Origin: Alphaproteobacteria bacterium HT1-32
GTDB lineage: Bacteria > Pseudomonadota > Alphaproteobacteria > Rhodospirillales > HT1-32
Assembly: GCA_009649675.1 (NCBI GenBank)
Contig: WJPL01000003.1
Coordinates: 533,645-597,644 of the forward strand
DNA: 64,000 bases
Direction: 5' to 3'
In this document: in pieces, positions 1 through 9,613 of the stretch
How the letters are laid out: the number at the start of each line of letters is the position of its first letter
Position numbering within the stretch: position 1 is the first letter of the stretch
Notes under the pieces: generated by a model
Databases searched by the model: none
What the model saw: the letters and a program-made list of their open reading frames with translations, nothing else
Told to the model about the DNA's origin: nothing
Program-made: the position numbers and the translations under genes

Positions 1-807
1 GCCAGTCGCCTTCGCATCATAACGGCCGGGATATTCGTAATATTCCTGCTTCCAGTCGCCCTCTGCCTTGACCAGCAGGTCAGTGCTGGGAGTTTCATAA
101 TTGTAATCCCGCAGCGCCACCTTTCCCGTTGTCACGGACTGACGGAGTGCACAGCTCAGAATAGCATCGGACTGATAGCTATCGACCCGGTCGGTCGGCG
201 CCATCGTCAGGGTACTGACATAGGGACAATCGGGATGCGCATCGGCGTCATCGGCCAGCACGAGCTTGTGAACACCGTCGGTATGTTCGAAGAAGTAGAA
301 GATGCCGTCTTCTTCCATCAGGCGGCAGACAAACTCGAACGGGCTTTCCTGATACTGAACGCAATAATTCCGCGGTGAATAGGTCTTTGTCGTGGAATCC
401 GAATAATCCGTGAAACCCGCATCATCAAAGATCGCCTTGATGATCTCGACCGTACTTTTCTCCTGAAAAATACGGCAGTCCCGACCCAGCGTCAGCAGCC
501 AGAACCAGGGCCGCATCTCGACCGCATAATAGCTGACATCAGGGTCAACGCCGGTATGGGTGAAGCTGGAGACGATACCGTCAATGAACCGCTTCGTGCC
601 ATCCGGATAGACCATTGTGATGGTCGCATGTTCGCCGACGATCTTTTCAAACGACAGATCATCATCAACCGAAACACATTCCAGATGAAACTCGAACAGG
701 CTGGATATCCGTTCCTCACCGTGGAACTGCCGCAGGATCAGCTTGTCTTTCCCCAGCGGAGAATTGACCGAGAGATAGACATTGTCCTGTGTCAGGCTGT
801 CAGCCAT
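1..807 (-). CDS. tssI: Type VI secretion tip protein VgrG/TssI, N-terminal part (cut by window edge)
   Basis: VgrG forms the trimeric spike on the Hcp tube and carries effectors. The 269 visible codons start at ATG 807 (MADSLTQDNVYLS) and stay open to base 1, so the C-terminal part lies outside the window. The sequence has the gp27-like hub pattern: an early LRQFHGEERISSLFEFHLE segment, then a FDDAGF...YCVQYQESPFEFVCRLMEEDGIFYFFE block, which is the most recognisable VgrG stretch. It lies 30 bp downstream of clpV on the same strand and is the last visible gene of the T6SS operon. Whether it has a C-terminal effector domain cannot be seen. Recognition is confident; the exact start is likely. 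Confidence 0.93.
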   Translation of the reverse strand, partial: MADSLTQDNVYLSVNSPLGKDKLILRQFHGEERISSLFEFHLECVSVDDDLSFEKIVGEHATITMVYPDGTKRFIDGIVSSFTHTGVDPDVSYYAVEMRPWFWLLTLGRDCRIFQEKSTVEIIKAIFDDAGFTDYSDSTTKTYSPRNYCVQYQESPFEFVCRLMEEDGIFYFFEHTDGVHKLVLADDADAHPDCPYVSTLTMAPTDRVDSYQSDAILSCALRQSVTTGKVALRDYNYETPSTDLLVKAEGDWKQEYYEYPGRYDAKATG

Positions 808-837
808 TGCACCGGGTACCTTCGTTATCGGTTATCG

Positions 838-3489
838 TCATGCCGTGGACTCATCAGAGAAACGATAGGCGAAACCGCCGTCTGAATCGAGGGTGACCTC
901 GACCCGGCGGAAACTCTCCCGGTTTGCCATCCGGCGAAGAACCTCACCCGACAGGTCCGGCAACAGGCCGTTCGTCAGCAGACGGTCAATCTCGCGGGCA
1001 CCCGCATCCGGTGCCGCACAAAGATCAGCGATATGGTCGATCAGGGAAGGATCGACAATCAGGTCTGCCCGGCGACGTTCCGAGAAACGGGTGACAATCT
1101 GCCCCAGTTTAAGTTCCACAATCTCCCGCAACCGGTCGCGGCCAAGCGGCAGATAAGGCGCTATCGTCATCCGCCCCAGCAAAGCTGGCTTGAAATGTCG
1201 CACCAGCTCCGGTCTGATTTCCTGCATCAGTGCATCCGTATCCGGGCTTCCGCCGTCGGCACAGGCCGCCATGATGGCATCTGTCGCCAGATTCGACGTC
1301 AGCAGAAACAGGGCGTTTGAAAAACTGATTTCCAGCCCCTCCCCGTCTTCCATGAAACCACGGTCAAAGACCTGATAGAAACTCTCCATCACATCGGGAT
1401 GCGCTTTCTCGACCTCATCCAGCAGCACCACGCAGTAGGGGTTGCGCCGGACGGCTTCGGTCAGCACACCACCCTTGCCGTAACCGACATAGCCGGGCGG
1501 TGATCCCTTCAGCTTCGCCACACTGTGCGATTCCTGATATTCGCTGAGGTTGACTGTAACCAGTTGCCGCTCACCGCCATAGAGCAGGTCAGCAATCGCC
1601 AGTGCGGTTTCCGTCTTGCCGACGCCGCTTGGTCCGACCAGCAGGAACACTCCTACCGGACGCCCCGGATCTCCAAGATCCGCACGATAGGTTGCCACCC
1701 TCCGCGCGATGGCACGCAGGCCATCCGGCTGACCGACGACCCGCTCCCCCAGGCGGCGTTCCAGTTCCAGGACCGCATCTATTTCATCGGTCAGCATCCG
1801 CCCGACCGGCACCCCGGTCCAGCCGGCGACCACATTTGCCACGGAACGAGCATCAACAGACATCGGCACCAGCGGCATGTCCCCCTGCAGTTCGTGCAGT
1901 TCACGCAGCCGTTCCTGTGACGGATCACCCTCTTCCGCTTCAATCACCCTGACGAGTTCAGCTTCCTGCTGCCAGCGGGCTTCAAGCGCCTGTTTTGTGG
2001 ACTGGGCCTGGGTCAGCGATTTCTGATAGTCAGCCAGTCTGTGTGCCGCATCTTCCACCCCGCGGTCTGCGGACCTTGTGGCAACCGCGATCTCCGTTTC
2101 CAGCCGCTGAATTTCACGGCGGGCATCTTCCAGTTCCGGCGGTTCACCTGCACGGGCCAGCGCCACCCGCGCTGCTGCGGTATCCAGTACACCGATGCAT
2201 TTATCCGGCAACTGACGCCCGGTGATATAGCGATGTGACAGGCGTACAGCTTCACGTACAGCCTCATCCTCGATATCCACGCCATGATGCTCGGACAGTT
2301 TCTCAGCCACGCCGCGCATCATCGCAATCGCCGTTTCCACGTCAGGTTCATCGACACGCACGACCTGAAAACGCCGGGCCAGTGCCGGGTCTTTTTCAAC
2401 ATACTGTTTGTATTCAGCCCATGTCGTCGCCGCGATGGTCCGTAACTCGCCACGTGCCAGCGCCGGTTTCAGCAGGTTCGCCGCATCCTGCGATCCGGCG
2501 GCACCGCCCGCACCGATCAGCATATGTGCCTCGTCGATGAACAGAATGACCGGCTCAACCGAGGCTTTTGTCTCTTCGATCAGCTTGCTCAGCCGTTCTT
2601 CAAACTCGCCCCGTACACCAGCGCCCGCCTGCAGCAAGCCGATATCGAGACTGCGCACAGCCACATCACGCAGCGAGGGTGGGACATCCCCCTCTGCCAC
2701 CCGCAGCGCAAATCCCTCGACCACGGCGGTTTTGCCGACACCTGCCTCGCCTGTCAGAATGGGATTGTTCTGCCGGCGGCGGCACAACACATCGATAACC
2801 TGCCGGATTTCATTATCCCGCCCGACAATCGGATCAATTCGCCCGGCCCGTGCTTCTGCCGTCAGGTCGATGGCATATTCATCAAGGGTGGGGGTTTTCG
2901 ATTTCGCCCTTGCCCGGTCCAGCGGCGTATCGGTTTTCTTTTTCTTCGCCGACGCAGCCTTCTGAAGGCCGGCCGCTTCACGCTTGGCCTCATCATATTC
3001 CACCGCCTCGTCCTGCTCGATGGAATGACGCAGGATTTCCGGCAGGGCATCTCTCAGCCGGTCGGGTGACAAAGTTGCGAGGGTCGGGCTGTTTTCCATC
3101 ACCAGTGCGCGCAGACTGTCATCCTCGAACAGCGCCAGCAGTAATGCCGCAGACCGTATCTTGCCGCCATTGAGCCGCAGGCTGGAGACATTCCACGCCT
3201 CTGACAGCAGGGTCGGAACATGGCGTGACAATGCCGGTGTCCGTGCCGCGCCCCGTTCAAACCCGTCCAGCGTAGCCCGCAACTCAGTCAGCACATCTTC
3301 AGGACGCAGCCGGAAATGCAGCAACACACGTTTCAGGTCAGAGTCATCGGCTTCAATCAGGCGGGTAAAGAAATGCTCGATCTCGACATGATAATTGGTT
3401 TCGGCGACACAGAGTTCCGCCGCACCTTCCAGCGCTTCACGGCAGACCCCGTTCAGTTTTCCGACCAGTAGTTTGATGTCGTGCGCCAT
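838..3489 (-). CDS. clpV: Type VI secretion ATPase TssH/ClpV
   Basis: AAA+ unfoldase of the Clp/Hsp100 type that disassembles the contracted TssB-TssC sheath so it can be reused. The protein has 883 residues, normal for ClpV. It has an N-terminal Clp-N-like double repeat (about 1-150), Walker A1 GEAGVGKT at 247-254 with Walker B ending FIDEA near 320, a middle coiled-coil region (about 455-520), Walker A2 GPSGVGKT at 619-626 and second Walker B VVLLDE near 687-692. Ordinary ClpB is also possible from motifs alone, but the diverged N-terminus (LVGKLNGVCREALEGAAELC) and the tss neighbours point to ClpV. It follows tssG after a 107-bp gap. Confidence 0.96.
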   Translation of the reverse strand: MAHDIKLLVGKLNGVCREALEGAAELCVAETNYHVEIEHFFTRLIEADDSDLKRVLLHFRLRPEDVLTELRATLDGFERGAARTPALSRHVPTLLSEAWNVSSLRLNGGKIRSAALLLALFEDDSLRALVMENSPTLATLSPDRLRDALPEILRHSIEQDEAVEYDEAKREAAGLQKAASAKKKKTDTPLDRARAKSKTPTLDEYAIDLTAEARAGRIDPIVGRDNEIRQVIDVLCRRRQNNPILTGEAGVGKTAVVEGFALRVAEGDVPPSLRDVAVRSLDIGLLQAGAGVRGEFEERLSKLIEETKASVEPVILFIDEAHMLIGAGGAAGSQDAANLLKPALARGELRTIAATTWAEYKQYVEKDPALARRFQVVRVDEPDVETAIAMMRGVAEKLSEHHGVDIEDEAVREAVRLSHRYITGRQLPDKCIGVLDTAAARVALARAGEPPELEDARREIQRLETEIAVATRSADRGVEDAAHRLADYQKSLTQAQSTKQALEARWQQEAELVRVIEAEEGDPSQERLRELHELQGDMPLVPMSVDARSVANVVAGWTGVPVGRMLTDEIDAVLELERRLGERVVGQPDGLRAIARRVATYRADLGDPGRPVGVFLLVGPSGVGKTETALAIADLLYGGERQLVTVNLSEYQESHSVAKLKGSPPGYVGYGKGGVLTEAVRRNPYCVVLLDEVEKAHPDVMESFYQVFDRGFMEDGEGLEISFSNALFLLTSNLATDAIMAACADGGSPDTDALMQEIRPELVRHFKPALLGRMTIAPYLPLGRDRLREIVELKLGQIVTRFSERRRADLIVDPSLIDHIADLCAAPDAGAREIDRLLTNGLLPDLSGEVLRRMANRESFRRVEVTLDSDGGFAYRFSDESTA

Positions 3490-3596
3490 AGCCCCGCCGC
3501 ATGTGAATCCGTAATACCCAGGATGGTGGCGGCGTCACGCCGGACAGTCCAGAGGAAAGGCCAGAGGAAGGACGTGATGCCGACTGCTTCGGGTCG

Positions 3597-4727
3597 TCAG
3601 TTGAATCGTGGCCTGACAGAGACCTGTGCGTCATCACCTTCCGCACCCTCGGTCTTCAGCCAGGATGTCCAGCCGAGGCGGGTGTTGGCCCCCAGACGGA
3701 TCTGATCCACCTGACCGGCAGCAACTCGATAGCGAATATCAAAATCGGTACTGTCACCAAGATAAAACCGGGCCAGAGCACAAAGGCTGGCATAACCGGA
3801 ACCGGATGGCAGCAAATCCGCCTGCGTCGCAGAATTGACCGGCCCGATCTCAATTTCGATGCGGGAGGTATTATCCCAGACCTTTTCACCCAGTGTGGCG
3901 GTCTGGCCCAGTACATTGTTCATCCCGCCCCGTCCCAGCACTGTCTTCTGGTCATCATCCAGGCGGTGCCACTGACCGGCAAACTGACGAACCTGCACCG
4001 GGATCCTGAAATGCCCGCTCAGGAAAAGTTCCAGCCCGACGGCAGAACGCGGACGCTGATTCAGCAGTCCTGCAAAGCGGATCAGCGCACGGTCATCAAC
4101 CGGTGCTGTCCGTGACAGCCAGGGGTTAAGCAGTTTGCGCAGCCCCTCGGTCTGTTCTTCGGAGCGGTTTGCACTGCCCGCAACCGGGTTCAGATCAGCC
4201 GCTGTCGATACACCGAGACGGTTAAGCGTTCCCTTGGTGCCGAGCCCCAGAAAAGACAGGAAGTACCGGGTAAAATGGGTTTCTCCGGGATGGCTCTGAT
4301 CCAGTGCAACCCGGTGTTTCTTGCGGATGCGGTAGAAGACCGAAATCAGCCGGTGATGGAAGATATCGATGAAATCCCGCATCGCATAATCACGACGCTT
4401 CGTCCGGTCCAGCAGGGTCTGAACATAAGGCTGCGGCAGCGGCCCGTTGAAGCCCCCCACCGGCAGGAAGTTGGTGTCGAGTTCGTGACGCTCGTCATCA
4501 CCCTTCGGCGGGATGACCTTGTTGATATCGGAGGCCGGGAAATCCATCCGGACACGTGATCTGAATTTGATCCGCTCGCGCCCCGGAACCGATTGTTCAC
4601 CGACAGAAGGCTCACCCTTCAGATTGCGCTCAAGCAGCCGCACCGCCTGAAAGAACTCGAAGCGGTGTCCCTCGCGGAGCAGACTCTCCGCTACAGAAGG
4701 CTCTCGGTTCCGGCGACGGGTTGCCAT
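3597..4727 (-). CDS. tssG: Type VI secretion baseplate protein TssG
   Basis: TssG is a wedge subunit of the T6SS baseplate together with TssE, TssF and TssK. The protein has 376 residues, slightly longer than many TssG. It shows the family opening (SLLREGHRFEFFQAVRLLER), an F-x-P-ASDI segment, a GFNGPLPQPYVQTLL segment and the DFIDIFHHRLISVFYR block typical of TssG. The start ATG at 4727 lies inside the end of tssF (37-bp overlap), so the two are probably translationally coupled. A weak TGGAA-type ribosome site precedes it. Strong family match by motif and position. Confidence 0.95.
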   Translation of the reverse strand: MATRRRNREPSVAESLLREGHRFEFFQAVRLLERNLKGEPSVGEQSVPGRERIKFRSRVRMDFPASDINKVIPPKGDDERHELDTNFLPVGGFNGPLPQPYVQTLLDRTKRRDYAMRDFIDIFHHRLISVFYRIRKKHRVALDQSHPGETHFTRYFLSFLGLGTKGTLNRLGVSTAADLNPVAGSANRSEEQTEGLRKLLNPWLSRTAPVDDRALIRFAGLLNQRPRSAVGLELFLSGHFRIPVQVRQFAGQWHRLDDDQKTVLGRGGMNNVLGQTATLGEKVWDNTSRIEIEIGPVNSATQADLLPSGSGYASLCALARFYLGDSTDFDIRYRVAAGQVDQIRLGANTRLGWTSWLKTEGAEGDDAQVSVRPRFN

Positions 4728-6502
4728 TTTTTCCAGATTCCATCTCTGTCGCGACTGGTAATCGCGAGCTCGGTAAAGGAGTTGCAGGAGGCATACATGC
4801 CAAAGAAACGGTTCAGTACACTGGCCAGCAGAAAGGCACTGGAGCCGACGAAGTTGCTTTCATCAAACAACAGTTCAATGGCGGTGCCGCGGGCAAACCC
4901 CCGCCAGGCGTCTTCCCCGGTCCGGCGCACCACCTTCCGGCAGGTCATTTCCCGGATGCCGTTGATCTGCTGATGAACTGCCGATGTTTCATTAAAGCTG
5001 TAGAGCTTGAGAATTTCCCGTAAAGCAGCCAGCGCCTTCGGCCCGCCTTCCGACAGGGACAGATAGTTCAGCGACAGATGCGAAATCAGCCGCCAGTAGG
5101 TATCGCCCCCCATCGGAGGGTAACGTGGTGGCGTTGGCGCATGCAGGCATTTGATATATTTGACGGGCACCGTCTCTTCGATATGCAGTTCGGCACCCGG
5201 CGGTACCTGTTCGGCCAGCAGCCGGTTGGTGCAAAGCGTATGCGCAAAGACCGTCTGACTGGGCGGCTCTGACGGGTCCATATCCAGATCCACGAAGGAG
5301 ACATGCATTTCCGTGCCCCGGATATCTTCCCGGCTGGAATAGCGTCGCCGAGCGAACCAGAAGGACTCCTGTCCGGCACCTTCCATATGGTGATCATAGG
5401 CAAAATACGGTGCCACGATCTCCAGTTCCGTACTCGCGTCAGACGATGCGGAAACCCGTTCGATAGAATGGATTTCAGTGGTGTCTTCGCGGCGCAGGTC
5501 AGGCGACAGACGGTATTCGGTGCGGCGATGGTCGAGGCGGATCGGCTCTGATGTCTTGCGGAATAGATTGATCACCGGCGCACAGCCAAGCTGGAATGTA
5601 TCTTCCGCCAGCGACAGGCGACGCGGCTTCGGCTGGTCCAGCAAAAACAGAATATCGAAATGCTTCGAAACCTTTGACGTATCCAGACCATCCACATCAA
5701 AGAAGTGGAACTTCTCGGGATAACTGAAATATTCCATCAGCAGGCGATAGCCTGGATGCCCCTGATCCGGATAGGGCATAACCGCCTCATCCTGCTCCAG
5801 ACCAACCGGACGAACGGCAGTGTCCGGCAGGTAACGCGGGCGCTTCTCGTCATCCACCAGAATGGCGACCCGCCTCAGATGGGCGAACAGCAGCTCATAA
5901 ATGTCGCTGGTCGTGGTTGGAACACCATTCAGATAGAACCGCAGGGACGTCATTTCGAGATCACTCAGCGGATCACCCAGTGTCTCCACCCGCAACCGCA
6001 GCACCGTCGCTATATCCGGTGCATCATCGAGAAAATCATACTTGTCCGTCGGCTCAAAAACGGCCTGCGAAATCTTCACCGGCCAGAGTGTCACCGGATA
6101 GCAGGTGCGGAAACGGCAGACGATCCCCTGCCCCGTCTCGGCAAACAACTGAGTCTCACGGGCGATCGGGTGGCCGGAGGTTATCTTGGCCTGATCCGGG
6201 TCGACTTCAAACTTCGCCACGGTCATCGCCGGGATCGGCGTGGTGAACTGCGGGAAAAGCACCCCCAGCAGAGCCGTGGTGATCTCCGGGAAATCATTCT
6301 CCACATTCTGCTGCAGCCGTGCCGTCAAAAAGGCAAAGCTTTCCAGCAGGCGTTCGACATGCGGGTCAGGGCTTTCATCACCACTGAGCTGAAGACGGTT
6401 GGCAACTTTCGGGTAGCGCTGTGCAAAAGCCGCTCCGGAATGCCGGAGGTAGCTCAGCTCGCGCTGATAATGGTCGAGCATTTCCGCGTTGAAGTCAGCC
6501 AT
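4691..6502 (-). CDS. tssF: Type VI secretion baseplate protein TssF
   Basis: TssF is the large baseplate wedge protein. I start it at ATG 6502 (MADFNAEMLDHYQRELSYLR), giving 603 residues; TssF proteins typically begin with a short lead into a YYxREL..LR motif. The longer reading from a TTG at 6529 adds nine residues and is less likely because AGGGAG/GGGAC sequences sit at usable distance before 6502. Other signatures are FAQRYPKVANRL, the DPHVERLLESFAFLTARLQ block, and FPQFTTPIPAMTVAKF. It overlaps tssE upstream by 8 bp and tssG downstream by 37 bp, forming a tightly coupled E-F-G set. Confidence 0.95.
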   Translation of the reverse strand: MADFNAEMLDHYQRELSYLRHSGAAFAQRYPKVANRLQLSGDESPDPHVERLLESFAFLTARLQQNVENDFPEITTALLGVLFPQFTTPIPAMTVAKFEVDPDQAKITSGHPIARETQLFAETGQGIVCRFRTCYPVTLWPVKISQAVFEPTDKYDFLDDAPDIATVLRLRVETLGDPLSDLEMTSLRFYLNGVPTTTSDIYELLFAHLRRVAILVDDEKRPRYLPDTAVRPVGLEQDEAVMPYPDQGHPGYRLLMEYFSYPEKFHFFDVDGLDTSKVSKHFDILFLLDQPKPRRLSLAEDTFQLGCAPVINLFRKTSEPIRLDHRRTEYRLSPDLRREDTTEIHSIERVSASSDASTELEIVAPYFAYDHHMEGAGQESFWFARRRYSSREDIRGTEMHVSFVDLDMDPSEPPSQTVFAHTLCTNRLLAEQVPPGAELHIEETVPVKYIKCLHAPTPPRYPPMGGDTYWRLISHLSLNYLSLSEGGPKALAALREILKLYSFNETSAVHQQINGIREMTCRKVVRRTGEDAWRGFARGTAIELLFDESNFVGSSAFLLASVLNRFFGMYASCNSFTELAITSRDRDGIWKKWQPVAGTESLL

Positions 6503-6971
6503 CAGTCTGTCCCGCAGCTCCCTGCTCAATCACCACCGGAAAGGATAATGGTGCCATCACATCACCAATCCGGACATTGCCATCCACCCGCATCACCAGC
6601 TTCTGCCTGTTGTCAGAGAGTTCCTCGACCGTGATCCGCACATCATGCAGCCGAGGTTCAAAGGTTTGCAGAATATCCCGGTAGACCCGCGCCATGCGCC
6701 GGCGGTCTTCCAGATATTGCGGGGAGAAATCAACGAGGTCGGGGACACCATATTCCAGCGCCGTCAGTTCACCCCGGCGCTCCAGCTCCTCAATCGACAG
6801 GGGATTGCGGGTGTTAAACAGCGCGTCGGTTTCTGCAACAACCGACGCCCGGACCTCTTCAACCGAGAGCGTACGATAGGGATTGATCTCGCGGGTGACC
6901 TCGCGATCCTCGTCGGTAAGCCTGTCGAAAAGCGGCAATGCGCCGCCATGGGAAACCCTTGGTCGACGCAT
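6495..6971 (-). CDS. tssE: Type VI secretion baseplate protein TssE (gp25-like)
   Basis: TssE resembles phage T4 gp25, a baseplate lysozyme-fold protein without enzymatic activity that helps start sheath polymerisation. The 158-residue protein has LFDRL near the N-terminus, a central LNTRNPLS-like segment (ALFNTRNPLSIEELE), and YGVPDLVDFSP, all usual in this family, plus the EPRLHDVRI gp25 core. I place the start at ATG 6971 because GGAGG lies about nine bases upstream; the alternative TTG at 6977 adds two residues only. It follows hcp by 32 bp and overlaps tssF by 8 bp. Confidence 0.94.
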   Translation of the reverse strand: MRRPRVSHGGALPLFDRLTDEDREVTREINPYRTLSVEEVRASVVAETDALFNTRNPLSIEELERRGELTALEYGVPDLVDFSPQYLEDRRRMARVYRDILQTFEPRLHDVRITVEELSDNRQKLVMRVDGNVRIGDVMAPLSFPVVIEQGAAGQTDG

Positions 6972-7003
6972 TGCCAAATACCTCCGTGATCAGCAGGTGC
7001 CGA

Positions 7004-7489
7004 TCAGGAACCCTTGTTGATTGCCAGGTCCCATTCGGCCGCGGCGTTACCCGGGCTCTTCATGTCTTCGCCCTGAACCTTGTAGTCCCAATAGATCTTC
7101 GAATAGTTGAAGGACAGGTTCTCAACCGGCGTATCACCACCGCCACCGGAGACGGAGATCGAGGAGAGAATGGTGTCTTCAAACTTGTAGATGATCATCT
7201 CGGACTGGCCCTTGGCACCATCCGTCCGCATGACGCGGAATTCAACGGTCCCCAGATTTGCACCGATATTGCACTTGAAGTTCAGTGTCGGTGTTGCCTT
7301 GTCCATGTATTTGGTAACCGAAAATGCCTGATGTTCGGCACGTCCCCGTGAACGGCCGGCATTCGACACGTCATATGAAATCGGCATCGAAACACCGTGG
7401 CTGTAGGACAGACAGGTGATCTGATCCTTGTAGCCGTCGAGTTTGCATTCGCCGTTAATATTGGGAATTTTGAGAACTAATCCGTCCAT
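7004..7489 (-). CDS. hcp: Type VI secretion tube protein Hcp/TssD
   Basis: Hcp forms stacked hexameric rings that make the inner T6SS tube and also escort small effectors. The 161-residue protein matches the Hcp1-type family in length and layout: N-terminal LKIPNINGEC strand, central KYMDKATPTL segment, the ILSSISVSGGGGDTPVENLSFNYSKI strand-loop-strand region, and a C-terminal GEDMKSPGNAAAEWDLA tail. No extra effector domain is fused. GGGGAG upstream of ATG 7489 is a strong ribosome-binding site, in keeping with a protein made in large amounts. Confidence 0.96.
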   Translation of the reverse strand: MDGLVLKIPNINGECKLDGYKDQITCLSYSHGVSMPISYDVSNAGRSRGRAEHQAFSVTKYMDKATPTLNFKCNIGANLGTVEFRVMRTDGAKGQSEMIIYKFEDTILSSISVSGGGGDTPVENLSFNYSKIYWDYKVQGEDMKSPGNAAAEWDLAINKGS

Positions 7490-7543
7490 AACCTGTCTAC
7501 TCCCCTGGAGCCGAGCTGTTTAACTACTGTATCGAATGGGGCC

Positions 7544-8995
7544 TTATTCGGCCGGCGGCGGAAGATCCGCGACCAGACGAATAGATGCCGTCAGTTCTTC
7601 AAGCTGGAAATGCGGCTTGAGGAAAACTGTCGCCCGATAGACCCCGGGCTTGCCCGGAACATCGAACACATCGATACGCGCTTCGCGCAGTGGATACTTC
7701 GCCTTGGTATTCTGCGGTGCTTCGTCCGTCAGCAACACGTAGTTCGCAATCCAGGTGTTGAGGAATTCCTCAACATTGGAACGGGTCATGAAGCTGCCGA
7801 TCTTGTCACGCATGATCGCCTTGATGTAATGCGCGAACCTCGAAGCATTCAGAATGTAGGGCAGCGAGGCCGACAGACGGGCATTCGCATTCGCTTCATT
7901 CGTATTGTAGACCTTCGGCTTCTGGGTTGTCGCCCCACCGAAGAACGCGGCGTAATCCGTACCCTTGCAATGCACCAGCGATATAAACCCGAGATCGGAA
8001 AGCTCTTTCTCCCGACGGTCGGTAATCGCAATCTCGGTCGGGCATTTCAGTGCAATGTCACCTTCATCAGTCTTGAAGGTATGGGTTGGCAGACCGCGCA
8101 CGATACCACCGCCTTCGACACCGCGGATCGCGGCCACCCAGCCATGCTGGGCGTAGGCCTGCGTGATACGCTGGGCCATCAGCCATGCCGGGTTACCCCA
8201 GAGATATTTGCCGTGATCCGTACCATCCGTGTCTTCTTCGAAGTCCACGCCTTCAACCGGAACGGTGTCCTTGCCATAAGGCAGGCGGAGCAGCGCACGG
8301 GGAAGGAAAAGCGAGGCGTAACGGCTGTCTTCGCTATCCCGGAACGAGCGCCATTTGATGACTTCCGCACTCTCGAAGATCTTTGAGAGGTCACGGGGCA
8401 CACCCAGTTCGGTCCAGCTGTCCAGATCGAACAGCGACGGGCCGGCAGCGGCAAGAAACGGTGCATGAGCAGCCGCAGCCACACCCGAGATCAGTTCCAG
8501 CAACGCCATATCCTGCGGATGCCGGGTGAAATCGAAGTCACCAACGAGGCAGCTGTAGGGACTGCCACCGAAGGTGCCATATTCTTCTTCATAGATCTTC
8601 TTGAACAGAGCGCTCTGATCGAACTCAACCGCTTTCTGCAGATCGGTCAGCAGCTCTTTCTTCGTGATGTTCATCAGACGCAGTTTGAGCTGCGTTCCGG
8701 TTTCCGTATTCATCACGAGGAAATGCAGGCCACGCCAGGAGGATTCCATCTTCTGGAAATCCTCGGCATGCATGATTTCATTGAGCTGGGCCGTAATCAG
8801 CCTGTCGAGGTCGGCAATCCGTCCGACAAGAAAGGCCTCAACGTCACTGGAGGCCGTATCGCCCGCATCCAGCACCTGTTTGACAAATTCGCCAACGAGA
8901 TCCTTTGCGTAAGCTTCCTGTTCTTCCTTACGCGCCAGTTTGCCGTCAGACAGAATCTTGTCCAGAAGGCTCTTTTCCTGTGCTTCATCCGCCAT
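7544..8995 (-). CDS. tssC: Type VI secretion sheath large subunit TssC
   Basis: TssC pairs with TssB to build the contractile sheath. The 483-residue protein shows the expected landmarks: an N-terminal SLLDKILSDGK helix region, the ESSWRGLHFLV motif, WRSFRDSEDSRYASLFLPRA followed by LLRLPYG, and EEDTDGTDHGKYLWGNPAW, all typical of TssC. The C-terminal ARIDVFDVPGKPGVYRATVFL handshake strand region is intact. GGGAG stands eight bases before ATG 8995. It is separated from tssB by 57 bp and from hcp by 54 bp on the same strand. Confidence 0.97.
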   Translation of the reverse strand: MADEAQEKSLLDKILSDGKLARKEEQEAYAKDLVGEFVKQVLDAGDTASSDVEAFLVGRIADLDRLITAQLNEIMHAEDFQKMESSWRGLHFLVMNTETGTQLKLRLMNITKKELLTDLQKAVEFDQSALFKKIYEEEYGTFGGSPYSCLVGDFDFTRHPQDMALLELISGVAAAAHAPFLAAAGPSLFDLDSWTELGVPRDLSKIFESAEVIKWRSFRDSEDSRYASLFLPRALLRLPYGKDTVPVEGVDFEEDTDGTDHGKYLWGNPAWLMAQRITQAYAQHGWVAAIRGVEGGGIVRGLPTHTFKTDEGDIALKCPTEIAITDRREKELSDLGFISLVHCKGTDYAAFFGGATTQKPKVYNTNEANANARLSASLPYILNASRFAHYIKAIMRDKIGSFMTRSNVEEFLNTWIANYVLLTDEAPQNTKAKYPLREARIDVFDVPGKPGVYRATVFLKPHFQLEELTASIRLVADLPPPAE

Positions 8996-9052
8996 GGTCT
9001 AAACTCCCAGTTGAGCCGACGCCGCTTTCAGCGGCTGAATACCGGCTGCCCC

Positions 9053-9613
9053 CTATTTCTTGCCTTTACCCTTCTTGCCGGCGTCGTCGCCACCCTTATC
9101 ACCAGAGTCGAGTTCTTTCGTGAGCTCGCTCTGACTTTCGGAATTAGCGATGACGTCCTGCAACAGAGCGTCGAGTTCATCGTTGCCATCCAGCTTGGTC
9201 AGCAGATCGCTGAGCCGCTGGCGCGCTTCGAACAACTGGCGAAGCGGGTTCACCTGGTTGATCACGGCGACCGGTTCGAAATCATCAATATGGCTGAACT
9301 TCAGCTCCACATTGAGCATGTCACCGGCTTCCGCATCCTCGTCACCTTCTGTCAGGCGATTGGGGACGCGATAGGCAATCCGCGGATTAACTGAACCCAG
9401 AATATCGTTAAAATTATCGCGATCGATTTCGACGAACTTGCGATCCCGAACTTTTGGAAGCGCCTCTTCCGGCTTACCGGAAAGGTCTGCCATGATCCCG
9501 ACGACGAACGGCAGTTCCTTCATCAGGATCGCGTTGCCGATTTCCACATCATAAGTGATCTGGACACGTGGAGGCCGAACCCGACCCAGTTTATGTTGTA
9601 CACTCTCGCTCAT
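9053..9613 (-). CDS. tssB: Type VI secretion sheath small subunit TssB
   Basis: TssB is the small sheath protein that interlocks with TssC. The 186-residue protein begins with a basic lead then RVQITYDVEIGNA, has the very conserved FVVGIMADLSG segment and RKFVEIDRDNF, and ends in a charged low-complexity tail rich in D, G and K (about 165-186), which is longer than usual. It is the first gene of the visible T6SS operon, so its promoter should lie in the gene-free region 9614-10153. GGGGG precedes ATG 9613. Confidence 0.96.
   Translation of the reverse strand: MSESVQHKLGRVRPPRVQITYDVEIGNAILMKELPFVVGIMADLSGKPEEALPKVRDRKFVEIDRDNFNDILGSVNPRIAYRVPNRLTEGDEDAEAGDMLNVELKFSHIDDFEPVAVINQVNPLRQLFEARQRLSDLLTKLDGNDELDALLQDVIANSESQSELTKELDSGDKGGDDAGKKGKGKK

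Noticed and set aside
5705-6634. 309-codon open frame on the plus strand opposite tssF and tssE
   Set aside because: It lies wholly against two strongly recognised T6SS genes, has low-complexity His/Arg/Gln-rich content and no family features; G+C-rich alphaproteobacterial genes often leave long antisense frames.
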